A DNA stretch of 37,783 nucleotides. It comes from Pseudomonas peli (lineage in GTDB: Bacteria; Pseudomonadota; Gammaproteobacteria; Pseudomonadales; Pseudomonadaceae). Shown one piece after another: positions 6,943-14,402 of the stretch. Location: NCBI RefSeq assembly GCF_900099645.1, contig NZ_FMTL01000009.1, positions 1 through 37,783 on the forward strand. Reading direction: 5' to 3'. The position numbers and the translations under genes were made by a program. The stretch's first letter is position 1. Each line of letters starts with the position of its first letter. The notes below the pieces were generated by a model, which saw only the letters and a program-made list of their open reading frames with translations, made no database searches and had not been told where the DNA came from.

Positions 6943-7200
6943 GTGACCCAGCCTCTCTCCGATGTCTACCGCTACATCGTCAAGGAACTTGCCCCTGGCG
7001 CCCACCATCCCGACGAACCCGCGCTCAGTATCGTTTGCGAGCCCATTAGCGTGTCTGGCGAGCCGAGTGCCGGCGGGACCATCACCCTGCATTTACAAGA
7101 TGGCACCACCCCGGCTGAGGCACAGGCTATTGCCAGCAGCCTGCAGGCTAAGGTCAAAGCGCTGTGCCATGTGCACGCTAAAGTGGACGGGGCGATATGA
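6943..7200 (+). CDS. Small protein translationally coupled to arcD
   Basis: An 85-residue soluble protein starting at GTG (6943), with AAAGG about eight bases upstream. Its TGA overlaps the arcD start as ATGA (7197-7200), a standard sign of translational coupling and the main support for its being a real gene. The sequence alternates predicted beta strands (TITLHLQDG) and a helix (TPAEAQAIASSLQAKVKAL), giving a compact alpha/beta fold. I do not recognise the family. Its position as first gene of the arc operon suggests a role linked to arginine fermentation or its control, but that is inference from context only. Confidence 0.65.
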   Translation: MTQPLSDVYRYIVKELAPGAHHPDEPALSIVCEPISVSGEPSAGGTITLHLQDGTTPAEAQAIASSLQAKVKALCHVHAKVDGAI

Positions 7201-8675
7201 ACAGCCCCCACACGTTGCCTGTAGCAGCGTTAACAGCTTCTGAAACAACAGCCAAGGCAACCACTCAAGTTCCGCCAAAGCTGGGTCTGAGCCTGCTTGT
7301 GGCCCTAGTGGTCGGCTCAATCATCGGCAGCGGTATCTTCGGCCTGCCGCAGAACATGGCAGCCGGCGCGGGTGCTGGGGCCATTTTGATTGGCTGGACC
7401 ATCACCGGTATCGGCATGTTGCTGTTGGTGCGGGTCTACCAGATGCTCTCGCTGCGCAAACCCGAACTCGACAACGGTGTCTACGCCTATGCCCGCGCGC
7501 TGTCAGGTGAGTACGTCGGCTTCAACTCCGCCTGGGGTTACTGGGTCAGTGCCTTGATCGGCAATGTCGGTTATCTGGTGGCGGCGTTCGGTGCGTTAGG
7601 CTTCTTCTTTCCGGTGTTCGGCAGTGGCAACTCGCCGGCCGCCATCGCGGGTGCTTCCATCGTGCTATGGGTCATCCACCTGTTGGTGCTGCGCGGTATT
7701 CAAGGCGCTGCGGTACTGAATGCGGTAGTCACGCTGGCCAAGATCGTACCGCTGCTGCTGTTTATCGCGCTGGTAGCAATGGCCTTTAAGGTGGAAACCT
7801 TCAGCCTGAATTTCTGGGGCGATGCCAGCCTCGGCTCGGTGCTTGATCAGGTCAAGAGCACCATGCTGGTGACGGTCTGGGTGTTTATCGGCATTGAAGG
7901 TGCCAGTGTGTATTCGGCACGGGCGCGCAAACGTGAAGACGTGGGGCGCGCCACGGTCATCGGCTTTCTGATCTGCCTGCTGCTATTGATGTCGGTATCG
8001 CTGCTGTCGCTTGGGGTATTCAGCCAGCCGACCCTGGCTGGCCTGAAAAACCCATCAATGGCCGGCGTGTTGGAAAACGCTGTTGGCACCTGGGGCGCGG
8101 TGCTGATCTACGTCGGTCTGATTGTCTCGGTGGGCGGTGGCTTCCTGGCCTGGATGTTACTGGCGGCGGAATCCCTGTTCAGCCCTGCAGGCGGTGGTGT
8201 GATGCCGAAGTGGCTGGGGCAGACCAACGACAAGCACGTGCCAGCCAATGCCCTGTGGCTCACCAACGGCATGGTGCAGCTGTTTCTGATTCTGACGCTG
8301 TTCTCCAAGGCGTCTTATCTGGCGCTGATCTCGCTGTCCACGGCGATGATTCTGCTGCCCTACCTGTTCAGCGCGGCCTACGGCCTGTTACTGGCCTGGC
8401 GCGGCGAGGGCGTCAAAGCAGCCATCCAGCGTGCTGATGTGCCCATCGCTGCGTTGGCCACGGCCTACTGCGTATGGCTGCTGTACGCCGCCGGCTTCAA
8501 ATATCTGCTGCTGAGCGCCCTGCTTTATGTACCAGGCGTGGTGCTCTATGCCTGGGCCAAGCGCCAGCGTCAGGAACGCATATTTACCCCTTGGGAGTGG
8601 GCGATTCTGGCCGCTCTGGTGGTGCTGGCCGGCGTAGCGGCGACGCTGCTGATCATGGGTCGACTCGGGCTGTAA
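7197..8675 (+). CDS. arcD: Arginine/ornithine antiporter ArcD
   Basis: A 492-residue APC-superfamily transporter (basic amino acid/polyamine antiporter family) with about 12-13 membrane segments. The first helix has the family motif LVVGSIIGSGIFGLPQNMA, and the FIGIEGASVYSARARKREDVG stretch in the middle is typical of ArcD. Length is close to P. aeruginosa ArcD (482 aa). It exchanges external arginine for internal ornithine across the inner membrane without energy cost, feeding the arginine deiminase pathway. The gene overlaps the preceding small gene by 4 bp and leads into arcA, arcB and arcC, the order known from P. aeruginosa. Assignment is very secure because of the operon. Confidence 0.95.
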   Translation: MNSPHTLPVAALTASETTAKATTQVPPKLGLSLLVALVVGSIIGSGIFGLPQNMAAGAGAGAILIGWTITGIGMLLLVRVYQMLSLRKPELDNGVYAYARALSGEYVGFNSAWGYWVSALIGNVGYLVAAFGALGFFFPVFGSGNSPAAIAGASIVLWVIHLLVLRGIQGAAVLNAVVTLAKIVPLLLFIALVAMAFKVETFSLNFWGDASLGSVLDQVKSTMLVTVWVFIGIEGASVYSARARKREDVGRATVIGFLICLLLLMSVSLLSLGVFSQPTLAGLKNPSMAGVLENAVGTWGAVLIYVGLIVSVGGGFLAWMLLAAESLFSPAGGGVMPKWLGQTNDKHVPANALWLTNGMVQLFLILTLFSKASYLALISLSTAMILLPYLFSAAYGLLLAWRGEGVKAAIQRADVPIAALATAYCVWLLYAAGFKYLLLSALLYVPGVVLYAWAKRQRQERIFTPWEWAILAALVVLAGVAATLLIMGRLGL

Positions 8676-8723
8676 GCGCTCTGCATTTTGCATCTGCGCA
8701 TTTGTGAACAGGAATTCAATGTC

Positions 8724-9944
8724 ATGACGACCCAAGGTTTGCACTCTGAAATTGGCCGCTTGCGCCGTGTACTGGTGTGCCGCCCGGGGCTGGCGCAACA
8801 GCGCCTGACGCCGGCCAATTGCCGCGATTTATTGTTCGACGATGTGCTCTGGGTAGAGCAGGCGCGCAATGATCACGATGCCTTCACCAATGCCATGCTC
8901 AGCCGCGATGTTGAGGTTCTGGAACTGCATGACCTGCTGGCTACCAGCATGGCCAACCCAGAGGCCCGCACCTGGCTGTTGGACCGCAAGCTCGCCCAGG
9001 GCACTGTCGATAGCGAGTTGGCCCAGCAACTAAGGCCCTGGCTAGAAGCACTGCCGCCCATGCGCCTGGCGGAACACCTGATCGGCGGGCTGGCGCGTGC
9101 CGAACTGCCGTTTGAACCAGAAGGGCTACTGGCCCGCTATGCCACGGCGCACGACTTCCTTCTGCCGCCGTTGCCCAACACGCTGTTTAGCCGCGACAGC
9201 AGCTGCTGGATCGGTAATGGCGTGGTGCTGTGCCCCATGTACTGGCCGGCTCGGCGTCAGGAAACCCTGTTGACCGCTGCGGTTTATCGTTTCCATCCGT
9301 TGTTCGCCGGCAAGGTGAAAACCTGGTGGGGGGATCCTGATGTCGATCATGGTGGTGCGACCCTTGAAGGCGGCGATGTGATGCCGCTGGGCAATGGCGT
9401 GGTGCTGATCGGCATGGGCGAGCGCACCTCACCGCAAGCCGTCAGCCAACTTGCCCGAGCCTTGTTTGCCCAGGGCGCAGCCACCCACGTGCTGGCCGCG
9501 CAGATTCCCAAGTCGCGCGGGGCCATGCACCTGGACACCGTATTTACCTTTTGCGATGTGGACCTGGTGACTAGCTTCCCCGAAATGGTCGACGCGATTC
9601 GCGTGCACAGCCTGCGCCCCGGCGAGCGCGAAGGCAGCCTGGACGTGCGCAGCGAAAGCCAACCCTTCCTCGAAGTTGTGGCCGCAGCACTGGGCCTGGC
9701 CAAGCTGCGTTCGGTGGCCACCGGCGGCGACGCCTGGCAGTCCGAGCGCGAGCAATGGGACGACGGCAATAACCTGCTGGCGCTGGCTCCGGGCGTGGTC
9801 ATGGGCTACGCCCGCAATACCCACACCAACACGCTGTTGCGCAAAGCTGGTGTTGAGGTGATCACCATTCCCGGCTCGGAGTTGGGCCGCGGTCGCGGTG
9901 GTAGCCATTGCATGAGTTGCCCGATTGAGCGTGACGCGCTTTGA
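8724..9944 (+). CDS. arcA: Arginine deiminase ArcA
   Basis: This cytoplasmic enzyme hydrolyses L-arginine to citrulline and ammonia, the first step of the ADI pathway. The 406-residue product keeps the family blocks GRLRRVLVCRPGL, LPPLPNTLFSRD, MYWPARRQETLL, DHGGATLEGGDVMPLGNG, GAMHLDTVFTFCD and REQWDDGNN. The catalytic His is in MHLDT and the nucleophile is Cys396 in GGSHCMSCP near the C-terminus. It is about 12 residues shorter than P. aeruginosa ArcA (418 aa), with small deletions in loops rather than in active-site regions. The ATG at 8724 aligns with the family N-terminus; the frame extends upstream to 8688 but without support. It lies 48 bp after arcD. Confidence 0.95.
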   Translation: MTTQGLHSEIGRLRRVLVCRPGLAQQRLTPANCRDLLFDDVLWVEQARNDHDAFTNAMLSRDVEVLELHDLLATSMANPEARTWLLDRKLAQGTVDSELAQQLRPWLEALPPMRLAEHLIGGLARAELPFEPEGLLARYATAHDFLLPPLPNTLFSRDSSCWIGNGVVLCPMYWPARRQETLLTAAVYRFHPLFAGKVKTWWGDPDVDHGGATLEGGDVMPLGNGVVLIGMGERTSPQAVSQLARALFAQGAATHVLAAQIPKSRGAMHLDTVFTFCDVDLVTSFPEMVDAIRVHSLRPGEREGSLDVRSESQPFLEVVAAALGLAKLRSVATGGDAWQSEREQWDDGNNLLALAPGVVMGYARNTHTNTLLRKAGVEVITIPGSELGRGRGGSHCMSCPIERDAL

Positions 9945-9969
9945 CCTCTATCCCCTATGAGAGCAGCCC

Positions 9970-10968
9970 ATGAGCTTTAACCTGCACAACCGTAGCCTGC
10001 TGGCGTTAAAGGATTTCGCCCCCGATGAGGTGCGCTACCTGCTCGACCTGGCCGCCGAACTCAAACGCTCGAAAGCCGTGGGCAACGAACAGCCGCGCCT
10101 TACGGGTAAAAACATCGTGCTGATTTTCGAGAAACCTTCGACGCGCACCCGCTGCGCCTTCGAGGTCGCGGTGCACGACCAAGGCGGGCACGTGACCTAT
10201 CTGGATGCCGGCAGCTCGCAGCTGGGCCACAAGGAATCGCTGAAGGACACCGCCCGCGTCCTGGGGCGCTACTACGACGGCATCGAGTACCGCGGCTTTC
10301 ACCAGAGCGTGGTTGAGGAGCTGGCGCTTTACGCCAAGGTGCCTGTGTGGAACGGCCTGACCGATGAGATGCACCCCACACAGATCCTCGCCGACTTGCT
10401 GACCATGCAGGAGTTTGGCGAAAAACCACTGCACGAATTGAGCTTCTGCTACCTGGGCGACGCCAGTTTCAACATGGGCAGTTCGCTGTTGGTGGGCGGC
10501 ACGCAAATGGGTATGGATGTGCGCATCTGCTCGCCAACCGATCTGCAGCCACCTGCCGAACTGGTGGCGCAGATGCGCGAGCTGGCCAGCCGCACCGGGG
10601 CACACATCACCCTGGAAAGCGACCCGTTGAAGGCCGTGGTTGGCGCAGATTTTCTCTACACCGACGTGTGGGTCTCGATGGGCCAGGACGACGCGGTTTG
10701 GCAGCAGCGCATCGACAAACTGATGCCTTATCAGGTGACCACGGCGCTGATGCAGGCCACTGGCAAGCCACGCTGCAAGTTCATGCACTGCCTGCCCGCC
10801 TTCCACAATCTGGAAACCGAGGTGGGCCGCGAGGTGCACGAAAAATATGGCCTGAGCGAGATTGAAGTCACCGACGAAGTGTTTGAGTCCGACGCCTCCA
10901 TCGTCTTCACCCAGGCCGAGAACCGTATGCACACCATTAAAGCCGTGCTGGTAGCGACCCTCGGATGA
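9970..10968 (+). CDS. arcB: Catabolic ornithine carbamoyltransferase ArcB
   Basis: The 332-residue enzyme converts citrulline and phosphate to ornithine and carbamoyl phosphate in the ADI pathway. Carbamoyl-phosphate binding motifs are visible: STRTR (in FEKPSTRTRCAFEV), HPTQ in DEMHPTQILADLLT, and HCLPAFH near the C-terminus; DVWVSMGQ marks the second domain. Length matches P. aeruginosa ArcB (336 aa). Position between arcA (25 bp gap) and arcC (19 bp gap) marks it as the catabolic form rather than the biosynthetic ArgF, which the sequence alone would not separate with certainty. GAGAGCAGCCC precedes the ATG as a weak ribosome site. Confidence 0.95.
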   Translation: MSFNLHNRSLLALKDFAPDEVRYLLDLAAELKRSKAVGNEQPRLTGKNIVLIFEKPSTRTRCAFEVAVHDQGGHVTYLDAGSSQLGHKESLKDTARVLGRYYDGIEYRGFHQSVVEELALYAKVPVWNGLTDEMHPTQILADLLTMQEFGEKPLHELSFCYLGDASFNMGSSLLVGGTQMGMDVRICSPTDLQPPAELVAQMRELASRTGAHITLESDPLKAVVGADFLYTDVWVSMGQDDAVWQQRIDKLMPYQVTTALMQATGKPRCKFMHCLPAFHNLETEVGREVHEKYGLSEIEVTDEVFESDASIVFTQAENRMHTIKAVLVATLG

Positions 10969-10987
10969 CGCTGCCAGGAGTCCACTC

Positions 10988-11965
10988 ATGAAAGTCGTCG
11001 TCGCCCTGGGCGGTAATGCCTTGCTGCGACGTGATCAGCCGCCCACAGCGGAAAACCAGTTAGCCAACATTCGCCGCGCTGCTGGGCAACTGGCGCGCGT
11101 GGCCGCCAACCACGATCTGGTACTGACCCATGGCAACGGCCCGCAGGTGGGGCTATTGGCCCTGCAAGCGGCGGCCTACATTGACGTGGAAGCCTACCCG
11201 CTGGACGTACTCGGCGCGCAGACCGACGGCATGATCGGCTACCTGCTTGAGCAGGAGCTGGCCAACTTGTTGCCTGCTACGCGGGCGATCACCACGCTGA
11301 TCACCCGGGTGGAAGTGGATCTGCAGGACCCGGCCTTTGGCCACCCAAGTAAACCCATCGGGCCGGTCTACACCCAGGCCGAATCCTTACGCGTCGCTGC
11401 TGCACGGGGCTGGCGCATGGCGGCGGACGGTGCGGCGTTCCGCCGCGTGGTGGCCTCGCCTCAGCCGCTGCGCGTGCTCGGCATACAGGCGATCCGCTGG
11501 TTGTTGGAGCGGGGCGCGCTGGTGATTGCGGCCGGCGGCGGGGGTATCCCGGTGGCGCGCAAGGGGGAGGGTAACGTTCTGCATGGCGTGGAAGCGGTGA
11601 TCGATAAAGACCTGTGCAGCAGCCTGCTGGCGCGTGAGTTACATGCCGATGTGCTGGTGATTGCCACCGATGTGGCGGCGATCTACCTCGACTGGGGCAA
11701 ACCCACGCAACGCGCCCTCGGTAAGGTCACGCCACAACAACTGAGTGAGCACGCGTTCGCCGCAGGCTCCATGGGCCCCAAGGTCGCCGCCGCGCAGGCC
11801 TTCGTCCTGGCTACCGGTCAGCGTGCGGTAATCGGTTCGCTGGAGCAGATCGAAGAGATGCTCGCCGGTACCGCCGGCACTCAGGTCTGTCCGGCAGTAG
11901 CGGATACGGCCCCAGAGCCGGCAATGCCAACTCTCTTGATCTCTGACAAAACCTCTCGCACCTGA
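10988..11965 (+). CDS. arcC: Carbamate kinase ArcC
   Basis: The 325-residue amino-acid-kinase-family enzyme transfers phosphate from carbamoyl phosphate to ADP, yielding ATP, CO2 and ammonia, the energy-gaining last step of the ADI pathway. Motifs include VVALGGNALLRR at the N-terminus, LTHGNGPQVGLLALQ, AAGGGGIPV and the GSMGPKVAAAQAF block. It is about 15 residues longer than typical ArcC (around 310 aa) because of a Pro/Ala-rich tail after VCPAVAD that shows no known domain. CAGGAG lies upstream of the ATG. It closes the arc operon; cbpA begins 52 bp later and may be read from the same transcript. Confidence 0.95.
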   Translation: MKVVVALGGNALLRRDQPPTAENQLANIRRAAGQLARVAANHDLVLTHGNGPQVGLLALQAAAYIDVEAYPLDVLGAQTDGMIGYLLEQELANLLPATRAITTLITRVEVDLQDPAFGHPSKPIGPVYTQAESLRVAAARGWRMAADGAAFRRVVASPQPLRVLGIQAIRWLLERGALVIAAGGGGIPVARKGEGNVLHGVEAVIDKDLCSSLLARELHADVLVIATDVAAIYLDWGKPTQRALGKVTPQQLSEHAFAAGSMGPKVAAAQAFVLATGQRAVIGSLEQIEEMLAGTAGTQVCPAVADTAPEPAMPTLLISDKTSRT

Positions 11966-12017
11966 GCAGCGTTTACTGCTGCAAGCAACGTGTCGGTAGA
12001 CGACCCAAGGTGGCTCG

Positions 12018-12965
12018 ATGGACTTCAAGGACTACTACAAGGTGCTCGGGCTTGAGCCGGGAGCAGATGACAAAGCCGTGAAGACGGCTTACCGCAAACT
12101 GGCGCGCAAGTACCACCCCGATGTCAGCAAGGAAGCGGATGCGGAAAATAAATTCAAGGATGTCGCCGAAGCCTATGAGGTGCTGAAAAGCGCGGAAAAA
12201 CGCGCCGAGTACGATGAGCTGCGCAAATACGCCGAGCAAGGCCGCCCCTTCGAGCCGCCACCGGGCTGGCAACCGCAAGGCCGTGCGGGCTTTTCCGAAG
12301 GGAGCCGAGCGGGCAGTGAGTATTCCGAGTTTTTCGAGTCGCTATTTGGTGGCGCTGGCCGTTTCCAGGACGCCGGCCGCACTCGCGCGCGCAGAGGCCA
12401 GGACGTTGAAATGGCGCTGCCGCTGCTGCTGGAAGAAACCCTGAGCGATGACACCAAGACCATTGCCTTCCAGCTTCCGCAATACAGCGCTGACGGTCAG
12501 CCTCTGCCGGCGATCAGCAAGACCTTGAATGTGAGAATCCCGCCTGGGGTCGGCAATGGCGAACGCATTCGCCTCAAAGGGCAGGGCGCGCCGGGGGTAG
12601 GTGGCGGCGCAAGTGGCGATTTGTATTTGCTCATTCATTTTGTACCCCACCCTCTGTTCGACGTAGAGGGGCACAACCTGGTCCTCACCGTGCCATTGGC
12701 GCCCTGGGAGGCCGCGCTGGGCAGCCAAGTTACGCTGCCGACACTGAGCGGCAAAATCAACCTGCGCATACCCGCCAATACCCAAGCAGGGCAACGGCTG
12801 CGGATCAAAGGCAAGGGGCTGCGCAACAAAGCCGGCGAGTCGGGTGACCTGTATGCATTGTTCAAGATCGTCATCCCGGCCCAAACCGACGAGCCTGTGC
12901 GTGCGCTATGGGCACAGCTGGCCGAGCAAGCCGCCTTCAATCCGCGCGCGCAGTGGAGCCAGTGA
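12018..12965 (+). CDS. cbpA: DnaJ-class co-chaperone CbpA
   Basis: A 315-residue type-II Hsp40. The J domain occupies about residues 3-70 with the Hsp70-stimulating HPD at 33-35. A Gly/Phe-rich linker follows (about 75-120, including SEYSEFFESLFGGAG), then two beta-sandwich substrate-binding domains with LNVRIPPGVGNGERIRLKGQG and INLRIPANTQAGQRLRIKGKG. It lacks the DnaJ zinc finger, as CbpA does. It activates DnaK ATPase and, in E. coli, binds curved DNA in stationary phase. The stop overlaps the cbpM start (TGATG), the usual pairing with its inhibitor. Placement after arcC suggests expression under energy or oxygen stress. Confidence 0.93.
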   Translation: MDFKDYYKVLGLEPGADDKAVKTAYRKLARKYHPDVSKEADAENKFKDVAEAYEVLKSAEKRAEYDELRKYAEQGRPFEPPPGWQPQGRAGFSEGSRAGSEYSEFFESLFGGAGRFQDAGRTRARRGQDVEMALPLLLEETLSDDTKTIAFQLPQYSADGQPLPAISKTLNVRIPPGVGNGERIRLKGQGAPGVGGGASGDLYLLIHFVPHPLFDVEGHNLVLTVPLAPWEAALGSQVTLPTLSGKINLRIPANTQAGQRLRIKGKGLRNKAGESGDLYALFKIVIPAQTDEPVRALWAQLAEQAAFNPRAQWSQ

Positions 12966-13267
12966 TGAGTAGCCAGATCCTGCAATTAGACATTCACGAG
13001 TTCTGCCTGTGCGCTGAGCTGCCGCAGGCGGTGCTGCTGGAGATTGTCGAGCACGGCATCGTCGAACCCTGTGGTGCTTCACCGGCGCAATGGCGGTTTA
13101 GTAGCCATGCACTGTCCGTCGCCAAGCGGGCGTTGCGCTTACAGGTTGAACTGCAACTTGAGTGGGCGGGTGTGGCCCTGGCGTTGCAATTACTTGATGA
13201 GCTGGAGCACTTGCGCGCCGAAAACAGCCATCTGCGGCGCCGCTTGAGCCGCTTCGAGCAGCCCTAG
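12965..13267 (+). CDS. cbpM: Chaperone modulator CbpM
   Basis: A 100-residue MerR-like modulator. CbpM binds the J domain of CbpA and blocks its co-chaperone and DNA-binding activity. The sequence has an N-terminal MerR-like helix-turn-helix (residues about 10-55: FCLCAELPQAVLLEIVEHGIV, then W-R-F-S) and a C-terminal amphipathic helix (LLDELEHLRAENSHLRRRLSRFE) as in the family. The start is the ATG in the TGATG junction with cbpA; the frame opens further upstream inside cbpA but that part is not expected to be translated. The 1-bp overlap implies co-translation in fixed ratio with CbpA. Confidence 0.9.
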   Translation: MSSQILQLDIHEFCLCAELPQAVLLEIVEHGIVEPCGASPAQWRFSSHALSVAKRALRLQVELQLEWAGVALALQLLDELEHLRAENSHLRRRLSRFEQP

Positions 13268-13331
13268 CCCGCACGGTGTGACGCCGAGTACCGCTGTAGC
13301 CAATTCCTTTGTTTAGAGACTCAAGGTCATT

Positions 13332-14402
13332 ATGTCAGTCAGCCGAAAATGGATCTTTCCTGCCGCCAGCGTTGCCGTCGTGGCCATTATCGCGGGCCTG
13401 CTCTGGTACACCCTGCGCCCCGAGGGCCTGGGGGATGGCTTCGCCAGCGGTAACGGGCGGATTGAAGCCACCGACGTCGACGCGGCCAGCAAGTTACCGG
13501 GGCGCATTGCCTGCATTGAGGTTGAGGAGGGCGAGTTCGTCGAGGCCGGGCAAGTGATTGCGCGTATGGACACCCAGGTACTCCAGGCGCAAGTGCTGCA
13601 GGCCCAGGCGCAAATGCGCCAAGCCCAGAACAGTAAACTGACGGCCAGTGCCCAGGTTCGCCTGCGCGAGAGTGAGAAAGTCACCGCGCAGGCCATCGTG
13701 CGCCAGCGTCAGGCGGAAGTGTCTGCCGCGCAAAAGCGCCACGCCCGCAGCGCGATCCTGGTCAAACGCAATGCCATGGCGCAGCAGCAACTGGATGACG
13801 ACCTTGCCCGGTTGCAAAGCACCCAAGCCGCTCTGGCGGCCGCACAGTCCCAGGTTATTTCGGCTGAGGCGGGCATTGCCGCCGCACAGTCCCAGGTGAT
13901 TGAGGCGCAGTCGGCTGTGGAGGCCACCCAAGCCAGCGTCGAGCGCTTACAGATCGATATCGAGGACAGCCAGCTCAAGGCGCCGCGGGCAGGGCGTGTG
14001 CAGTACCGCATCGCCGAGCCGGGTGAGGTAATCGGCGCGGGCGGCAAGGTGCTTAACCTGGTCGACCTGAGCGATGTCTACATGACCTTTTTCCTGCCGG
14101 AGCAGCAGGCTGGTCGGGTGGCGCTGGGGGCCGAAGTTCGCCTGGTGATCGATGCCGTACCGCAGTATGTCATTCCGGCCGAGGTCAGCTATGTGGCCAG
14201 CGTCGCCCAGTTCACACCCAAAACCGTGGAAACCGCCAGCGAGCGCGAAAAGCTGATGTTCCGGGTCAAGGCGCGGATTGATCCAGAACTGTTGCAGCGC
14301 CACCTCACTCAGGTGAAAACCGGCGTACCCGGCGTGGCTTATCTGCGGCTTGACCCACAGGCTGAGTGGCCTGCAGAACTGGCGATCAAGGTTCCGCAGT
14401 GA
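13332..14402 (+). CDS. yhiI: HlyD-family membrane fusion protein YhiI
   Basis: A 356-residue periplasmic adaptor anchored by one N-terminal membrane helix (about residues 8-27). It has the biotinyl-lipoyl halves (GNGRIEATDVDAASKLPGRI and APRAGRVQYRIAEPGEVIGAGG) and between them a long Gln/Ala-rich coiled-coil hairpin (about residues 85-225) with near-repeats such as AAAQSQVI. This arrangement matches E. coli YhiI. It would link the inner-membrane RbbA-YhhJ transporter to an outer-membrane channel, though no TolC-like gene is present here. Its TGA overlaps the GTG start of rbbA (GTGA). AAGG precedes the ATG by seven bases. Confidence 0.9.
   Translation: MSVSRKWIFPAASVAVVAIIAGLLWYTLRPEGLGDGFASGNGRIEATDVDAASKLPGRIACIEVEEGEFVEAGQVIARMDTQVLQAQVLQAQAQMRQAQNSKLTASAQVRLRESEKVTAQAIVRQRQAEVSAAQKRHARSAILVKRNAMAQQQLDDDLARLQSTQAALAAAQSQVISAEAGIAAAQSQVIEAQSAVEATQASVERLQIDIEDSQLKAPRAGRVQYRIAEPGEVIGAGGKVLNLVDLSDVYMTFFLPEQQAGRVALGAEVRLVIDAVPQYVIPAEVSYVASVAQFTPKTVETASEREKLMFRVKARIDPELLQRHLTQVKTGVPGVAYLRLDPQAEWPAELAIKVPQ

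Noticed and set aside
10006..10989. Long minus-strand frame over arcB
   Set aside because: Antisense to a certain enzyme gene; His/Gln-rich translation typical of shadow frames.
13840..13920. Internal repeats (AAAQSQVI) in yhiI as a mobile or CRISPR-like repeat
   Set aside because: They encode heptads of the coiled-coil hairpin, as normal in HlyD-type adaptors.
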